Shown here one piece after another: positions 19,584-30,431 of a stretch of 64,000 nt of DNA (position 1 is its first letter; every line of letters begins with the position of its first letter). Where the stretch lies: the NCBI GenBank assembly GCA_030532305.1, contig JAUNLJ010000001.1, forward strand, positions 84,605-148,604, in the 5' to 3' direction. The notes under the pieces were generated by a model, which worked only from the letters and a program-made list of their open reading frames with translations, did no database searches and was not told the DNA's origin. The translations under genes and the position numbers were made by a program. Source of the stretch: Tissierellia bacterium. GTDB taxonomy: Bacteria > Bacillota > Clostridia > Tissierellales > Peptoniphilaceae.

Positions 19584-21083
19584 CTAAAAGGTCTTTTTAA
19601 ATTCTTCAGCTGACTGAACAATCATCTCTTGGACCGGGTCAGTAAGGTCCTTTTCCTCTTTTAGGGCCTGGATCATCTCAGGATGATTATTTCTTACAAA
19701 GGCCAGGTATTCCTTTTCAAATTCCCCAATCCGGTCCACTGGGACATCTAAAAGATGGCCCTGGGTCCCTAAATAAAGGATAATGATCTGGTCTTCTAGG
19801 GCCACAGGCCTGTTTTCAGGCTGTCTTAGGATCCTCATGACCCTTTCCCCTTGGGATAGGACCCTTTGGGTTTCCTTGTCTAGCTCAGAACCAAACTGGG
19901 CAAAACTGGCCTTGTCCCGGTATTGGGCCAGGTCCAGCTTAAGACCCTTAGAGGCCGCCTTAATGGCCTTAGACTGGGCATCTCCCCCTACCCGGGACAC
20001 AGAAAGCCCCGTATTGATGGCGGGTCTTTGACCTGCAAAAAAGAGGTCTGTTTCCAGGAAGATCTGTCCGTCTGTAATGGAAATCACGTTGGTGGGAATG
20101 TAGGCAGAAATATCTCCAGCCTGGGTTTCAATAATAGGTAGGGCTGTAATGGACCCTCCCCCAAACTCGGGGCTCATCTTGGCCGCCCTTTCCAGGAGTC
20201 TGGAATGGAGGTAGAAGACGTCCCCTGGGAAGGCCTCCCGTCCAGGTGGTCTCCTTAAAAGAAGGGACATGGTCCGGTAGGCCACCGCGTGCTTGGACAA
20301 GTCGTCATAGACAATAAGGGTGTCCTTGCCCTGGGCCATAAATTCTTCTGCCATGGTCACCCCGGCATAGGGGGCAATATATTGGATGGCGGCCATATCG
20401 GCAGCAGTAGCTGCCACCACGATGGTCTTGTCCATGACCCCTTCCCTTTCCAGGGTAGAGACAATTTGAGCCACCGTAGAGGTCTTTTGTCCAATGGCCA
20501 CATAGATACAAAGGACGTCTGTATCCCTTTGGTTAATAATGGCGTCTACAGCCAGGGTGGTCTTGCCAGTTTGCCGGTCCCCAATAATAAGCTCCCTTTG
20601 GCCCCGGCCTATGGGGAAAAGGGCGTCCACGGCCTTGATCCCCGTTTGGAGGGGTTCGTTTACAGACTCCCGGGTGATAACCCCAGGGGCAATTTTTTCA
20701 ATGGGAGAGGTCTTGTCATAGTCAATCTTACCCTTGCCGTCAATGGCCTGGCCAAGGGGGTTGACCACCCGGCCTAAAAGGCCCTCTCCTACAGGAACCT
20801 GGACCACCTCTCCTGTGGAATGGACCTGGTCGCCTTCCTTAATATCTCCCTTACCTAGAAGAACAATCCCCACATTGTCTTCTTCCAGGTTTTGAACCAT
20901 TCCAAAGACATTGTTAGGAAAGGCAATGAGCTCGCCAGACTTAGCATTTTGCAAGCCAAAGACTCGGGCAATGCCATCGCCTACCTCAATCACCGTTCCT
21001 ACTTCTTCTAAGGTCAGGTCTATATCATAGTTTTTTATCTGTTCTTTTATAATAGAAGAAATCTCTGATGAATAGAGCTGCAC
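19584..21083 (-). CDS. atpA: ATP synthase alpha subunit
   Basis: 499-aa non-catalytic nucleotide-binding subunit. Walker A GDRQTGKT near residue 170, the [12 protein letters not shown]-terminal barrel, and the alpha signature [14 protein letters not shown] near residue 365 are visible. Normal length; 17 nt after atpH. Confidence 0.98.
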   Translation of the reverse strand: MQLYSSEISSIIKEQIKNYDIDLTLEEVGTVIEVGDGIARVFGLQNAKSGELIAFPNNVFGMVQNLEEDNVGIVLLGKGDIKEGDQVHSTGEVVQVPVGEGLLGRVVNPLGQAIDGKGKIDYDKTSPIEKIAPGVITRESVNEPLQTGIKAVDALFPIGRGQRELIIGDRQTGKTTLAVDAIINQRDTDVLCIYVAIGQKTSTVAQIVSTLEREGVMDKTIVVAATAADMAAIQYIAPYAGVTMAEEFMAQGKDTLIVYDDLSKHAVAYRTMSLLLRRPPGREAFPGDVFYLHSRLLERAAKMSPEFGGGSITALPIIETQAGDISAYIPTNVISITDGQIFLETDLFFAGQRPAINTGLSVSRVGGDAQSKAIKAASKGLKLDLAQYRDKASFAQFGSELDKETQRVLSQGERVMRILRQPENRPVALEDQIIILYLGTQGHLLDVPVDRIGEFEKEYLAFVRNNHPEMIQALKEEKDLTDPVQEMIVQSAEEFKKTF

Positions 21084-21100
21084 TTTATCACCTCGTCTTT

Positions 21101-21637
21101 TTACACTTGCTTCATTTGCTTTTCTAGGGCCTTAAGCTGGCCCAGGATAGATAGGTCTAAGACCTGGTTACCCACCTGGATCACCAGGCCCCCTATAAGG
21201 TCTGGGTCGACTTGGGTCTTTATGACTAATTGGTCTGGCCGCTTATGGGGGGCGTAGGCCCTCACTAGGTCGTGAATTTTTTCTTGAGATAGGTCTATGG
21301 CCGACCTGATCTCAATTTGTTCTATAGCTTCTTCTTCGTAGACCAGGTCCCTATAAACCTCCAGGATGTCCCCCAAGATATTCAGCCGTTTTTTATCAAT
21401 TAGAACATATAAAAAATTAAGCACTTCCCGGGACAAACTGTCTTGGAAGATCCTGGCTAGAAGGTCCTTTTTGTCTTTTGGGGAAATATCTGGATGGGTA
21501 AAGACCCTTAGCCGGTCTTCTTCCTTAAGGACCTCATGGGCCTGGCTTACTTCCTGTAAAAAGGCCTCCCCCTTGCCCTCTTCCATGGCCACCCTATACA
21601 GGGCATAGCCATATCTTTTTGCGACTTTATTGGACAT
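21101..21637 (-). CDS. atpH: ATP synthase delta subunit
   Basis: 178-aa peripheral-stalk protein. It starts [19 protein letters not shown], as OSCP/delta subunits do, and has the C-terminal [20 protein letters not shown] motif. It overlaps atpF by 11 nt. Confidence 0.94.
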   Translation of the reverse strand: MSNKVAKRYGYALYRVAMEEGKGEAFLQEVSQAHEVLKEEDRLRVFTHPDISPKDKKDLLARIFQDSLSREVLNFLYVLIDKKRLNILGDILEVYRDLVYEEEAIEQIEIRSAIDLSQEKIHDLVRAYAPHKRPDQLVIKTQVDPDLIGGLVIQVGNQVLDLSILGQLKALEKQMKQV

Positions 21638-22136
21638 GGTTATTCTCCAAATCTTTTATGGCCTGGTCAATGACCGCTTCTTGTCCCTTGGCATCTAGGT
21701 TTTTATTTAGGATCTTCCCAGCCACTAGAAGGGCCATCTCAGAGACAGAGGCATAGATTTCATCTTGGGCCTGGGCCCTTTCCTGGTCAATTTGTGACCG
21801 GGCCCGGTCAATCATCTTGCCAGCCTCCCTCTTGCCTTCTTCTGCCATCTGGGCCTGGATCTCCCGGCCCCGGCTCCGGCTGCCTTCTAGGATAGATTGG
21901 GCCTCCTCCTTGGCATCTTGAAGTTTCTTTTCATACTGGTCCTTAAGCTCTTGGGCCTCTATATTGGTGTTTTTAGCCTGGGTCAAGTCCTCCATAACCT
22001 GGGCCTTCCGCTTGTTTAGAAAGTCCGTCATGGGCTGGTAGATAAAATGGCGCACGACTAAAAACAGGATCAGGGTGGCTAGAAGTTGGGCTATAACATT
22101 GGCGAAATCCGGTACAACATGTACAGTTATATCCAT
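21627..22136 (-). CDS. atpF: ATP synthase b subunit
   Basis: 169-aa stator protein with one N-terminal TM helix (about 10-32) followed by a long charged coiled coil of Lys/Glu/Ala/Gln-rich heptads. Between atpE and atpH as usual; a single b-type gene, so the stalk is a homodimer. Confidence 0.94.
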   Translation of the reverse strand: MDITVHVVPDFANVIAQLLATLILFLVVRHFIYQPMTDFLNKRKAQVMEDLTQAKNTNIEAQELKDQYEKKLQDAKEEAQSILEGSRSRGREIQAQMAEEGKREAGKMIDRARSQIDQERAQAQDEIYASVSEMALLVAGKILNKNLDAKGQEAVIDQAIKDLENNHVQ

Positions 22137-22179
22137 TTTATTAAACCTCCCTTGTTCGTAGGCAACTCCATGTGGCGAC

Positions 22180-23203
<1,024 letters not shown>

Positions 23204-23584
23204 ACTTTTCCTCCTTTCTCCTCCTAGTGAAATAGGCGAACATGTTACTTATATGGATAACTATCTTCATGGACATAAGGCCAAAGAAAATAGCAAGTAA
23301 ACTCATATCTGGCCGCTTGGCCCCAATTAAGAGGACAATAAAGTAAAAAATATAGCGGATAAAATAGTGGATGGCGGTAAGCCGGCTGGCCCTGGCCTCT
23401 TCCATGGAAAGAGCCCGATCTAGGGTCAGGTAGATCTCTTTAAAAAGGACTATGGAAATAAGGGCCCCTAGGCCAAAGCTCTTGGCCAGTTTTTCCCCTT
23501 GGGTGGAGAAAAGGAGGATCAGCCCCGTTACCAGTAAGCTATAGGCCAGGCCCATAAAAACATATCGGTTTGAAAAGGAGTCTC

Positions 23585-23791
23585 TCATAGCTTTCTTCCT
23601 AACTTGATAATATTTAAAAGGCCACTTAGGGCGCCTAAAATCCCAAAAATACTTAGAAAAAGATAGGCCGTCCCCAATTTTTTATCTAGCCAGGCCCCCA
23701 GAAGGATCCCTCCTAAAACTGGAAAAAAGATATTGAGGCCGATCTGGCTAATTTGGGCCAGGCCCTTAAAAATATCCCGATTATCTTTCAT
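23585..23791 (-). CDS. atpZ: AtpZ-like small membrane protein
   Basis: 68-aa protein with two hydrophobic helices (about 17-35 and 41-60) and the GLAQISQIGLNI...GILLGAWLDKKLGT pattern of AtpZ/ATPase gene 1 proteins. These proteins work with AtpI in ion or Mg2+ supply or c-ring assembly. First gene of the operon; AGGAGG is 6 nt before the ATG. Confidence 0.82.
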   Translation of the reverse strand: MKDNRDIFKGLAQISQIGLNIFFPVLGGILLGAWLDKKLGTAYLFLSIFGILGALSGLLNIIKLGRKL

Positions 23792-23905
23792 TTTTGCCTC
23801 CTAGATCGCCCTGGCCAAGGGGCTGGTTTCTAGCTTTACATACATTCCTTTTTTACCCTAGATTCACTGAAATATTCACCGGCTTTCATATCTTCTTGGG
23901 CCTGG

Positions 23906-23934
23906 GACCGGGTCTTTTAAGACCGGTCTTTTTT
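23906..23934 (+). terminator. + strand terminator-like hairpin upstream of the atp operon
   Basis: GACCGG pairs with CCGGTC, followed by TTTTTT on the + strand. No + strand gene reads into it. It lies in the leader region of the - strand ATP synthase operon and could stop antisense transcription. Confidence 0.5.
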
Positions 23935-23957
23935 CTTCATATAAGCCTAGGCCTTAG

Positions 23958-23990
23958 AAAAAACCTTAGGAAAAAGTTTTTCTAAGGCGC
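23958..23990 (-). terminator. terminator of nurA-herA
   Basis: On the - strand CCTTAG and CTAAGG close a stem whose inner part is AAAAA/TTTTT, followed by TTTTTT. It lies about 45 nt after the herA stop. Confidence 0.75.
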
Positions 23991-24032
23991 CTTGGCCAGG
24001 CCCTTCTTTTTTTACCCCTAGCAAAAACCAAC

Positions 24033-25889
24033 CTATTTTTTAGGCCCCCCTTCTTTTTTCTTGTAGCGCTTGGTTCCTAAAAAACTGGTCTCTTCTTCTA
24101 GGAGGCCGGCCTGGGCTAGCTGGGCCAGCTGGCCCTTGACTTGGTCTAGGCTATATTTTAACCCCTCTTTTTTCTCCAGGACTTCCACGGCATGAATAAG
24201 GCCTGTGGAGGTGTCCAGGGGCAGGAGGTCTTCTATAGAGTCATAAAAGAGGTTGCTTTGCTTTTGCCGCATGGCAAAAAGTTCATCAAAGGGGTTTTCC
24301 CTATGGGGACTTTCTGTCTTGGCGGCCCGGATCCGGACATAGGCTGTCCGGCCCATCTGGCTGGAGGAGATAAAGACGTCCCCTGTCCTTAGATAGGGCA
24401 GGCGGCGGGTCTCTTCTGCTGTCAGGTCCGTTTCCTCCCGGATGGTATCTATATCTGAAGCCCGAACGGTCCTGAAAATACATTTGGTGTTGAGCTGGGC
24501 GGTGATGGTGTCATCTAGGAGGGTGGGTCTTTGGGTGGCCAGGACCAAAAAGACCCCGTACTTTCTCCCCTCCTGGGAAATTTCCTTGAGAATGCCCCGG
24601 GAGGGGGTATCGTAGCCCTTGGGAGCAAAGTTGTGGGCCTCGTCAGTCACCACAAAGAAGGGGGGGAAGTAGTCTGCTGGGCTCTTCCTATAAAGGGCGT
24701 CCTTGTAGTCCCGCCGCTTCATGTAGAGCTTGTCTAGAATATAGGAGGCAAAGACCTCGATCATCCGGGTGGACCCCTGGATAATAACTAGCTTGCCCAG
24801 CTGGAGGCCCTCCTCTATGGGATGGATGGTCTTGCCAAAAATCCCCTCCCGGCCCAGGGAAAGGAGCCGCCAATAAATCCCGTTGACACTGTTGGGGTGG
24901 GTCTTGTTGCCGTAGGTCTCGTAGGTGGATAGGATAAGGTCTAGTTCCTTGTAGGCTGCTGACCCAGGGGCCTCCTCATAGAGCCTCTGCTCAATTTTTT
25001 CCCGGGACCCCATTTCGTGGCCCCTTTGGAGAAATTCCAACCGGTTTTTAAAACTCTCATAGGACTCCTTGGGCTTGTGGAGGATATTGACATTGGCCTC
25101 CATGCTCTCAGACAAGGGGCTAATGGCGCTTAAAAGCTTGATCAGCTCCCTTTGCCTTAAGTCCTCAAAGTGGACCCCTATATCCTGGCCAATTTGGGCC
25201 AGGACAAAGTGGCCGGAAAAGTCCTCTCCCAGCTCTCCAGCCGGAAGGGAGAAGTCCATCTCATAGTGGGGGTCCAGGACAAGGCCGGGCAGGTGGTGGG
25301 CCATGAGCTCCTCTAAGAGGACCCGCATGCCAAAACTCTTGCCGGACCCGGACCCACCAAAGATCCCCACATGGGGGTACTGGTGCATGCCCCGGATATC
25401 CATAAAATAGGGGACCTCCTCCTGGGGCAAAAACTGCCCCTTTTCAAAGGTGTAACAAAGGTCCTTCAGGTTTTCGTCCATTTCCCGGGCCAGGGCCTGG
25501 GTGTTTCGAATCAGGCCCAGAAGGAGGCTATCTTCTACCCGGCCTGGCAAGAGCAGGTCCCTAATCTCTTCAAAACTAGGCTCCCTTAGGTCAGACCCGG
25601 TTAAGACCGGATAAAGGGCCTCGTTAAAAAACCGGACCTTGGCCAGGTAGATGGTCTCTTCTCCAATTTGATAGCCCAGGGCCTCTAAGGAACTTAGGAC
25701 CTCACTGTCTACAAAGTCTCCCCCAATATCCAGGGGCATAAAGCGGTTGTAGGTCTTGGCCTCTACCACTTCCCCCAGGATCTCTCCCTGGGCCGGATCC
25801 ATAACCACTAAGTATTCATTAATGCGAAAATTTCTTTCCCTAGACCCCACAGTGACTTCCTGCTGGGACGTTAGGCCTACCACTTTCAT
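24033..25889 (-). CDS. herA: HerA-like hexameric DNA-translocating ATPase
   Basis: 618-aa FtsK/HerA-superfamily motor. An N-terminal HAS-barrel-like region (residues 1-110) precedes Walker A GGSGSGKS at 178-185, a middle insertion, Walker B FVVTDEAHNF near 410, and the sensor/Arg region ATQRPTLLDD...NTKCIFRT. HerA pumps DNA to the NurA nuclease, and the nurA gene lies just upstream with a 9-nt gap, so a HerA-NurA complex is expected. In archaea the pair works with Mre11-Rad50 in end resection; bacterial forms are less studied and some serve in phage defence. No sir2, mre11 or rad50 gene is adjacent. Confidence 0.88.
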   Translation of the reverse strand: MKVVGLTSQQEVTVGSRERNFRINEYLVVMDPAQGEILGEVVEAKTYNRFMPLDIGGDFVDSEVLSSLEALGYQIGEETIYLAKVRFFNEALYPVLTGSDLREPSFEEIRDLLLPGRVEDSLLLGLIRNTQALAREMDENLKDLCYTFEKGQFLPQEEVPYFMDIRGMHQYPHVGIFGGSGSGKSFGMRVLLEELMAHHLPGLVLDPHYEMDFSLPAGELGEDFSGHFVLAQIGQDIGVHFEDLRQRELIKLLSAISPLSESMEANVNILHKPKESYESFKNRLEFLQRGHEMGSREKIEQRLYEEAPGSAAYKELDLILSTYETYGNKTHPNSVNGIYWRLLSLGREGIFGKTIHPIEEGLQLGKLVIIQGSTRMIEVFASYILDKLYMKRRDYKDALYRKSPADYFPPFFVVTDEAHNFAPKGYDTPSRGILKEISQEGRKYGVFLVLATQRPTLLDDTITAQLNTKCIFRTVRASDIDTIREETDLTAEETRRLPYLRTGDVFISSSQMGRTAYVRIRAAKTESPHRENPFDELFAMRQKQSNLFYDSIEDLLPLDTSTGLIHAVEVLEKKEGLKYSLDQVKGQLAQLAQAGLLEEETSFLGTKRYKKKEGGPKK

Positions 25890-25898
25890 CTAACCACC

Positions 25899-26831
25899 TC
25901 AATTTCTCCGGTCTCTTTCCGATATAAAAAAGCGTTCATAGAGGTCCCTATCTAGGCTCTCCTCTAAAAGAATCTGGATATAGTCGTCTGTTAGCTTGAC
26001 TTCCTTGTCTACAATATCAATCCAAAAGTTGACCCCCCGGCTATTTCTAGGGGTCAGGGTCAAAAGGAGCCGGGCCATGTCTAGGATTCCGTCCTTCTGG
26101 CTGGATAGCATATCCAGCCCCACCACCTCGGGGTGACGGGAGGCCCGGTAAAAGCCGGAGGAAAAACCCTCCTCCCCCTTGGAATTCTTGTCGTCATCCA
26201 CCAGGAAGAAGTCCCCCGGGGCCAGCTTGCCATAGAGGAGGTCCTTGTCAAAAAAGGCGTCCCCATAGCCCCAGTAGTCGGCAATCATATGGGTCTTGGT
26301 GTCCTTGATGGCCCCAATAAGGAGGATGTCCCTGTCCTCACAGGCCTCCACCAGGTCCTGCCAGGCCTTCTTAGCTGAAATAGTAAAGCGGATAAAGCCC
26401 CCGTCTAGCATAAGGACCCGGGGCCGGATTTTTTTCACAGCCAAAAGGGCCGCCTCCAGCTCCACCTCTGCCAGGTAGCGGCCAGATAGGGACCGGTCCT
26501 CTTCTGCCCCCAGGCCTGAGAGGAGGGGGGTGTGGATCTTGTGGGTAAAGATGGCCTCCCCCTGGGTGGACTTGGCCAGGCCCTGGAAGATTTCAATATA
26601 GTGGGGGTAGGCCCCTCCCCGTCTTTGGTTGGACCCGTCCACCCCCACCAGGGGCCGGTAGTCCTCTAGGTCTTTTGGGGAAAGGGGGTCCAGGGAATAG
26701 ATCTTGCCCAGTTCTCCCTCTAACCTCTCCTTAAGGCCTGCTGCCTCCAGGTCAAAGACCGGGCTATACTTGCCCCTTAGGGCCTGGCCCAGGTCCTCTA
26801 CCATCCTTCTTAAGGTCTTTGTCTCCTTCAT
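25899..26831 (-). CDS. nurA: NurA-domain nuclease
   Basis: 310-aa protein with NurA-like motifs: VGVDGSNQRRGG at about 63-74 (first metal Asp), MLDGGFIRF at 141-149 (second acidic residue), and LIGAIKDTKTH near 180. A C-terminal FWIDIVDKEVKL...ILLEESLD stretch completes the RNase-H-like fold. It overlaps rsmI by 4 nt and is followed by herA. Probable function is ssDNA/dsDNA end processing with HerA. Identification is by motif and the linked ATPase. Confidence 0.8.
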   Translation of the reverse strand: MKETKTLRRMVEDLGQALRGKYSPVFDLEAAGLKERLEGELGKIYSLDPLSPKDLEDYRPLVGVDGSNQRRGGAYPHYIEIFQGLAKSTQGEAIFTHKIHTPLLSGLGAEEDRSLSGRYLAEVELEAALLAVKKIRPRVLMLDGGFIRFTISAKKAWQDLVEACEDRDILLIGAIKDTKTHMIADYWGYGDAFFDKDLLYGKLAPGDFFLVDDDKNSKGEEGFSSGFYRASRHPEVVGLDMLSSQKDGILDMARLLLTLTPRNSRGVNFWIDIVDKEVKLTDDYIQILLEESLDRDLYERFFISERDRRN

Positions 26832-27655
26832 TCTATCTCCAAACTTTCTTGATACACCTGGTTCTTAGCTAACTTATAGGTCTTGGCCACCTCTTTGACA
26901 GCCTGGCTCTTTTTCATGCCCCCAGCCATCCTTTCCCTAAGGGCCGCCCTAATATCTATCTCTTGGACTTCCTCCTGGGCTCCCTCCACCAGGACCACAA
27001 ATTCTCCCTGGAGGCGGAGGTCCACAGACCCATCTAGGACTGCCCCGGTCCGGGTCCTTAAAATTTCTTCAAACTTCTTGGTCAGCTCCCGGGCAAAGAC
27101 CACTTCCCGGTCTCCCAGGACCTCATGAAGGGAGGCCACCAGGTCCATAATCCGGTGGGGCCCCTCATAAAAGACCAGGGGGACAGGACAGGCCTTAAGG
27201 CCTTCTAGGGCCCGGTCCCTCTCCCCCTTTTTGGCTGGCAAAAAGCCCCAAAAGAGATAGCGGCCCTGGGCCATGTTCCCATGGACCACCGCCGTGGTGA
27301 CGGCTGTGGGCCCTGGCAGGACCTCATAGGCCAGGCCCTCTGCCTGGAGGGCCCCTATAAGGACCCCGCCCGGGTCAGAGACCCCTGGCATGCCTGCATC
27401 GGTGACCAGGGCCAGACTCTGGCCCTCCCTTACCCAGTTTAGGACCTCCTGGGTCCGGGACTTCTCATTGTGGTCATGGTAGGAGACCAGGGGTTTAGAG
27501 ATGCCCAGGTGCTTTAAAAGGAGGCCAGAGTGACGGGTGTCCTCGCAAAGAATCCGGTCCGCTGCCCTTAGGGCCTTGATGGTCCTTAGGCTAATGTCCC
27601 CCAGGTTTCCTATGGGGGTGGGGCAAAAAATAACCCTTCCTTGTTTTTTCTCCAT
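26828..27655 (-). CDS. rsmI: 16S rRNA (cytidine1402-2'-O)-methyltransferase
   Basis: About 275 aa, tetrapyrrole-methylase fold. Motifs: CPTPIGNLGDIS at the N-terminus, CEDTRHSG, the SAM loop VTDAGMPGVSDPG near residue 85, and LPGPTAVTTA. A short C-terminal helical domain (MKKSQAVKEVAKTYKLAKNQVY) is typical. The start is the ATG at 27655, since AAAGGAG is 9 nt before it and only 3 nt before the longer TTG start. Confidence 0.95.
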   Translation of the reverse strand: MEKKQGRVIFCPTPIGNLGDISLRTIKALRAADRILCEDTRHSGLLLKHLGISKPLVSYHDHNEKSRTQEVLNWVREGQSLALVTDAGMPGVSDPGGVLIGALQAEGLAYEVLPGPTAVTTAVVHGNMAQGRYLFWGFLPAKKGERDRALEGLKACPVPLVFYEGPHRIMDLVASLHEVLGDREVVFARELTKKFEEILRTRTGAVLDGSVDLRLQGEFVVLVEGAQEEVQEIDIRAALRERMAGGMKKSQAVKEVAKTYKLAKNQVYQESLEIE

Positions 27656-27703
27656 AGTCAAGATCTCCTTTCTTTTAAAAAATGAGCCGACTGGCGACTC
27701 ATT

Positions 27704-28597
27704 CTAGGACTCTTTTTTTGACCGCTTAAAATTTTCCAAGGCAGCATCGGCCTTCTTATGGTCCACCTTGCCCATGTCCTCAATATGCTTGATGACGCTA
27801 CCTAAATAGGGCAGGTCTTCCCCTAGATAGGCCCGGGTCAGGTCTTCTATCCGGATACAGACAGGGCAGGTGGTCTTGTGGACTGCGCAGGCCCTACACT
27901 GGGCATAGGCCTCAGAAAGGGCCTGGCTATAGTGGGCCTGGGCCTTCTTGTTGGACCGGCTGATAACAAGCCCCCCCAAAAGAAGGGAGATGGCCAGGGC
28001 CAAAAGCCAATAGAAAAGGGGACCTATTTCCAGAGGCAAGACCCCCTCTAGCTTGGACCAGCCAAAATAAAGGAAGAGGCAGCCGGCTAAAAAGCCCAGG
28101 GTCCTTTCCGGGATCCTTTTACCTACAAATTTTCCTACAATAATCCCAATAAGGCTAACGGAAATCATGGAAGACACCGTAGCCAAATAGATAATCCAGG
28201 GCCGGCTAGACTCCAGGGCCAGGGTCATGGCCGTTAGTTGGGTCTTGTCCCCTAGCTCAGCTACAAAAAAGGTCCCCGCCATGGTCACCAGGGGGCCAAA
28301 GGACCCCCAGGTCTTTTCCTCTTCATCCTCTTCAAATTCTATCTCAAAGCTTTTAAAACCAAAATAAAGGAAGAGGAGGGCGGCAAAAAAGTGGATCCCG
28401 GTCATGTCTCCAAAATTAGAGGCAATAAAGTAGGCAAATAAAACCGCCACCCCATGGTTTAGGGCAATCCCCAAAGAAATCCCCGTTAAAACCAAAATAA
28501 AGGGGTAGGTGGCGGCAAAGGCCAGGGCCATGAGCTGGGACTTGTCCCCCATTTCTGCCAGGAAGATCAGGATAAAACTTTGGATAAATTCGTTCAC
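27704..28597 (-). CDS. TMEM165/GDT1-family cation exporter with Cys-rich tail
   Basis: 297-aa membrane protein of the UPF0016 family, which export Mn2+ (MneA type) or exchange Ca2+/Mn2+ for H+. Two copies of the signature are present: EMGDKSQ at 15-21 and ELGDKTQ near 115-121, each in a three-helix bundle. After residue about 215 comes a soluble tail with CRAC and CPVC separated by six residues, a zinc-ribbon-like CxxC-x6-CxxC, followed by a charged helix. The tail is not part of the core transporter. Start GTG; GGAG is 12 nt upstream, somewhat far. Confidence 0.85.
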   Translation of the reverse strand: MNEFIQSFILIFLAEMGDKSQLMALAFAATYPFILVLTGISLGIALNHGVAVLFAYFIASNFGDMTGIHFFAALLFLYFGFKSFEIEFEEDEEEKTWGSFGPLVTMAGTFFVAELGDKTQLTAMTLALESSRPWIIYLATVSSMISVSLIGIIVGKFVGKRIPERTLGFLAGCLFLYFGWSKLEGVLPLEIGPLFYWLLALAISLLLGGLVISRSNKKAQAHYSQALSEAYAQCRACAVHKTTCPVCIRIEDLTRAYLGEDLPYLGSVIKHIEDMGKVDHKKADAALENFKRSKKES

Positions 28598-28618
28598 TAT
28601 AGACTTTCACTCCTTCTT

Positions 28619-30400
28619 TTATGTGTCCTGGTCCCGTAAAAAGAGGACTAGGGAAATCTTATCAGACAATTTTTGCCCCAGGCTGGGGTCCTTGGGTGGG
28701 AAATGGACTTCTGTAAAGTAAATCTTGTAGTCCATGCCCTGGGACCGGCCTTCTATGGCCAGGTCTTGGGGGCTCACCTGGTCGTTGGTTCTAAGAAGGG
28801 TCAGGTATCTTTCCCTTAAGAGGTCCAGGTCGATCTTGGTAAAGGGGACCAGACCCTCTTTTCTACTGTTTACCACTTGAATATAAATTTGGTTGCCCTG
28901 GCGGTTAAAAATCAGGTTCCCCTCCACCCGGGAGGGGGCCAGGTCCCTAACCAGGATCATCCGGTCGTAGCCCTCCATGTAAAATTCTTCCAGGTTGTCT
29001 GCCCGGTAGGACAGGGCCTGGAGGAGGGCCTCTTCTTCGGGGCTCAAGCCACTGTCGGGACCAAAACCAAAGACCGTCTCCATATTGGCCTGGCTAAAGT
29101 CCTTGGGTAGGTAGCTAATATGGCTAAAACCATGACCTTCTTCTAGGTAGGCCACAATATCTACAATTTCCTTTTGCAGGTCCCTGGGGGTTTGCCGGTT
29201 GGGGGTAAGGTCTCCTGCCGTTAGGATGTCTGCCTGGATCAGGCGGTTTTCCAGCTGGCGGCTTTGGGATATTAAGGATAGGCGGGAGGCCGTTAGGGGG
29301 CCTCCCAGGGTGGCCACCAAAAAGAAAAGGGCTAAGACCTGCAAGAGGAGTTTAGACTGGTTCCCTGGCGAAAAGATATGGACCAGGATGACCAGGCCCA
29401 GCCAGAGGCTAAGGAGGATGACAAAATACCGGACCTCCACCACCCCTAGCCTTAGGACCCTCACAATAAGAATATAGTAGAGGAGGGCCAAAAGGGGGAG
29501 CTTGATTAGGGGATAGTATTTTTTAAAAAAATGAATCCACCCCTGGTCGTCTAGGAGCTGGAGGACCATTAAAAGGACCAGGCCCCCTAGGGAGGGCCAC
29601 AGGATTAGGTGGATGGTCAGGGGCCTTACCAAGTCTCCTTGGACCCAGCTATAAATGGAAAAGGCATAGACAAAGACCTGGTAAACAAGACTTAGGGGAA
29701 TAAAGATATTTTTAAAGACCTTCTTAAGGGAGCTACTTAAACGAAAATGGTTAAAGTCCTGGTCGTGGAAGGGAAATCCCCATAGGAATTGGATAAAGAA
29801 AAAGGGACCATAGGCAATCAAAAGACTATAGAGGTAAAAGGGGGTCTCCCAAACCCGGCCTGTGATTAGGGCCAAAACTAGGGAAAGCAAAAGGAGGATC
29901 ACTGCCAAAAAGGTGGCCGTATTGAGGGCCCTAAAAAAGGTCTGAAAGATGAGGGTTAGGTAGGGAATATAAGCCTCATCCTGGTAGAGCCGCCCCACAA
30001 AAAGGATGGTCACCGTAGCAGTGGCCATAAGGGCAACAAAGTAGCTTATATTTTGACTATAGCTTAAAAAGGGGCCCTGGAGCTGGACATAGACGTCCAA
30101 GAGAAGGAGGCTACAGGTAATCCATAAAAAGGCGATAAAAAAATGGTTTTTCTTTAGCTTGACCCGAAGGCCTTCCATAAAGAGATAGACCACCAGGGTG
30201 GAGGCGGCCCCTAGAAGGCTTAATAGGCCCAGGCCCAAAAACCTAAGCCGGTTCTCGTGGGTCAAGGGGTTAAGGCTCATATGGATGGAAAGGATTAAAA
30301 GTAGGCAGGCTAAAAAGGAGAAAACCACACTAATGGGAAATCTCCTAAAACTTTGGTCCAGTCTTTGCCTGTGTCGGTGTAAGACTTTTTTTATTTCCAT
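28619..30400 (-). CDS. large membrane protein, DUF4153-like
   Basis: 593-aa protein. The first 390 or so residues hold about twelve hydrophobic helices; the last 200 are soluble, with IVAYLEEGHGFSHISYLPKD and EEFYMEGYDRMILV. Layout and motifs resemble Firmicute DUF4153 proteins, which have no established function. The stop is close to the TMEM165-family gene, and the ATG is about 30 nt after truA ends, so it may be part of the ecf-truA transcription unit. Confidence 0.6.
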   Translation of the reverse strand: MEIKKVLHRHRQRLDQSFRRFPISVVFSFLACLLLILSIHMSLNPLTHENRLRFLGLGLLSLLGAASTLVVYLFMEGLRVKLKKNHFFIAFLWITCSLLLLDVYVQLQGPFLSYSQNISYFVALMATATVTILFVGRLYQDEAYIPYLTLIFQTFFRALNTATFLAVILLLLSLVLALITGRVWETPFYLYSLLIAYGPFFFIQFLWGFPFHDQDFNHFRLSSSLKKVFKNIFIPLSLVYQVFVYAFSIYSWVQGDLVRPLTIHLILWPSLGGLVLLMVLQLLDDQGWIHFFKKYYPLIKLPLLALLYYILIVRVLRLGVVEVRYFVILLSLWLGLVILVHIFSPGNQSKLLLQVLALFFLVATLGGPLTASRLSLISQSRQLENRLIQADILTAGDLTPNRQTPRDLQKEIVDIVAYLEEGHGFSHISYLPKDFSQANMETVFGFGPDSGLSPEEEALLQALSYRADNLEEFYMEGYDRMILVRDLAPSRVEGNLIFNRQGNQIYIQVVNSRKEGLVPFTKIDLDLLRERYLTLLRTNDQVSPQDLAIEGRSQGMDYKIYFTEVHFPPKDPSLGQKLSDKISLVLFLRDQDT

Positions 30401-30431
30401 AGTCCCTCCTTTTTGGCTGGGGTGGCTTTTA

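Noticed and set aside
20289..20777. 162-aa open frame opposite atpA
   Set aside because: Lies fully inside a highly conserved gene on the other strand, with composition mirroring it and no ribosome site.
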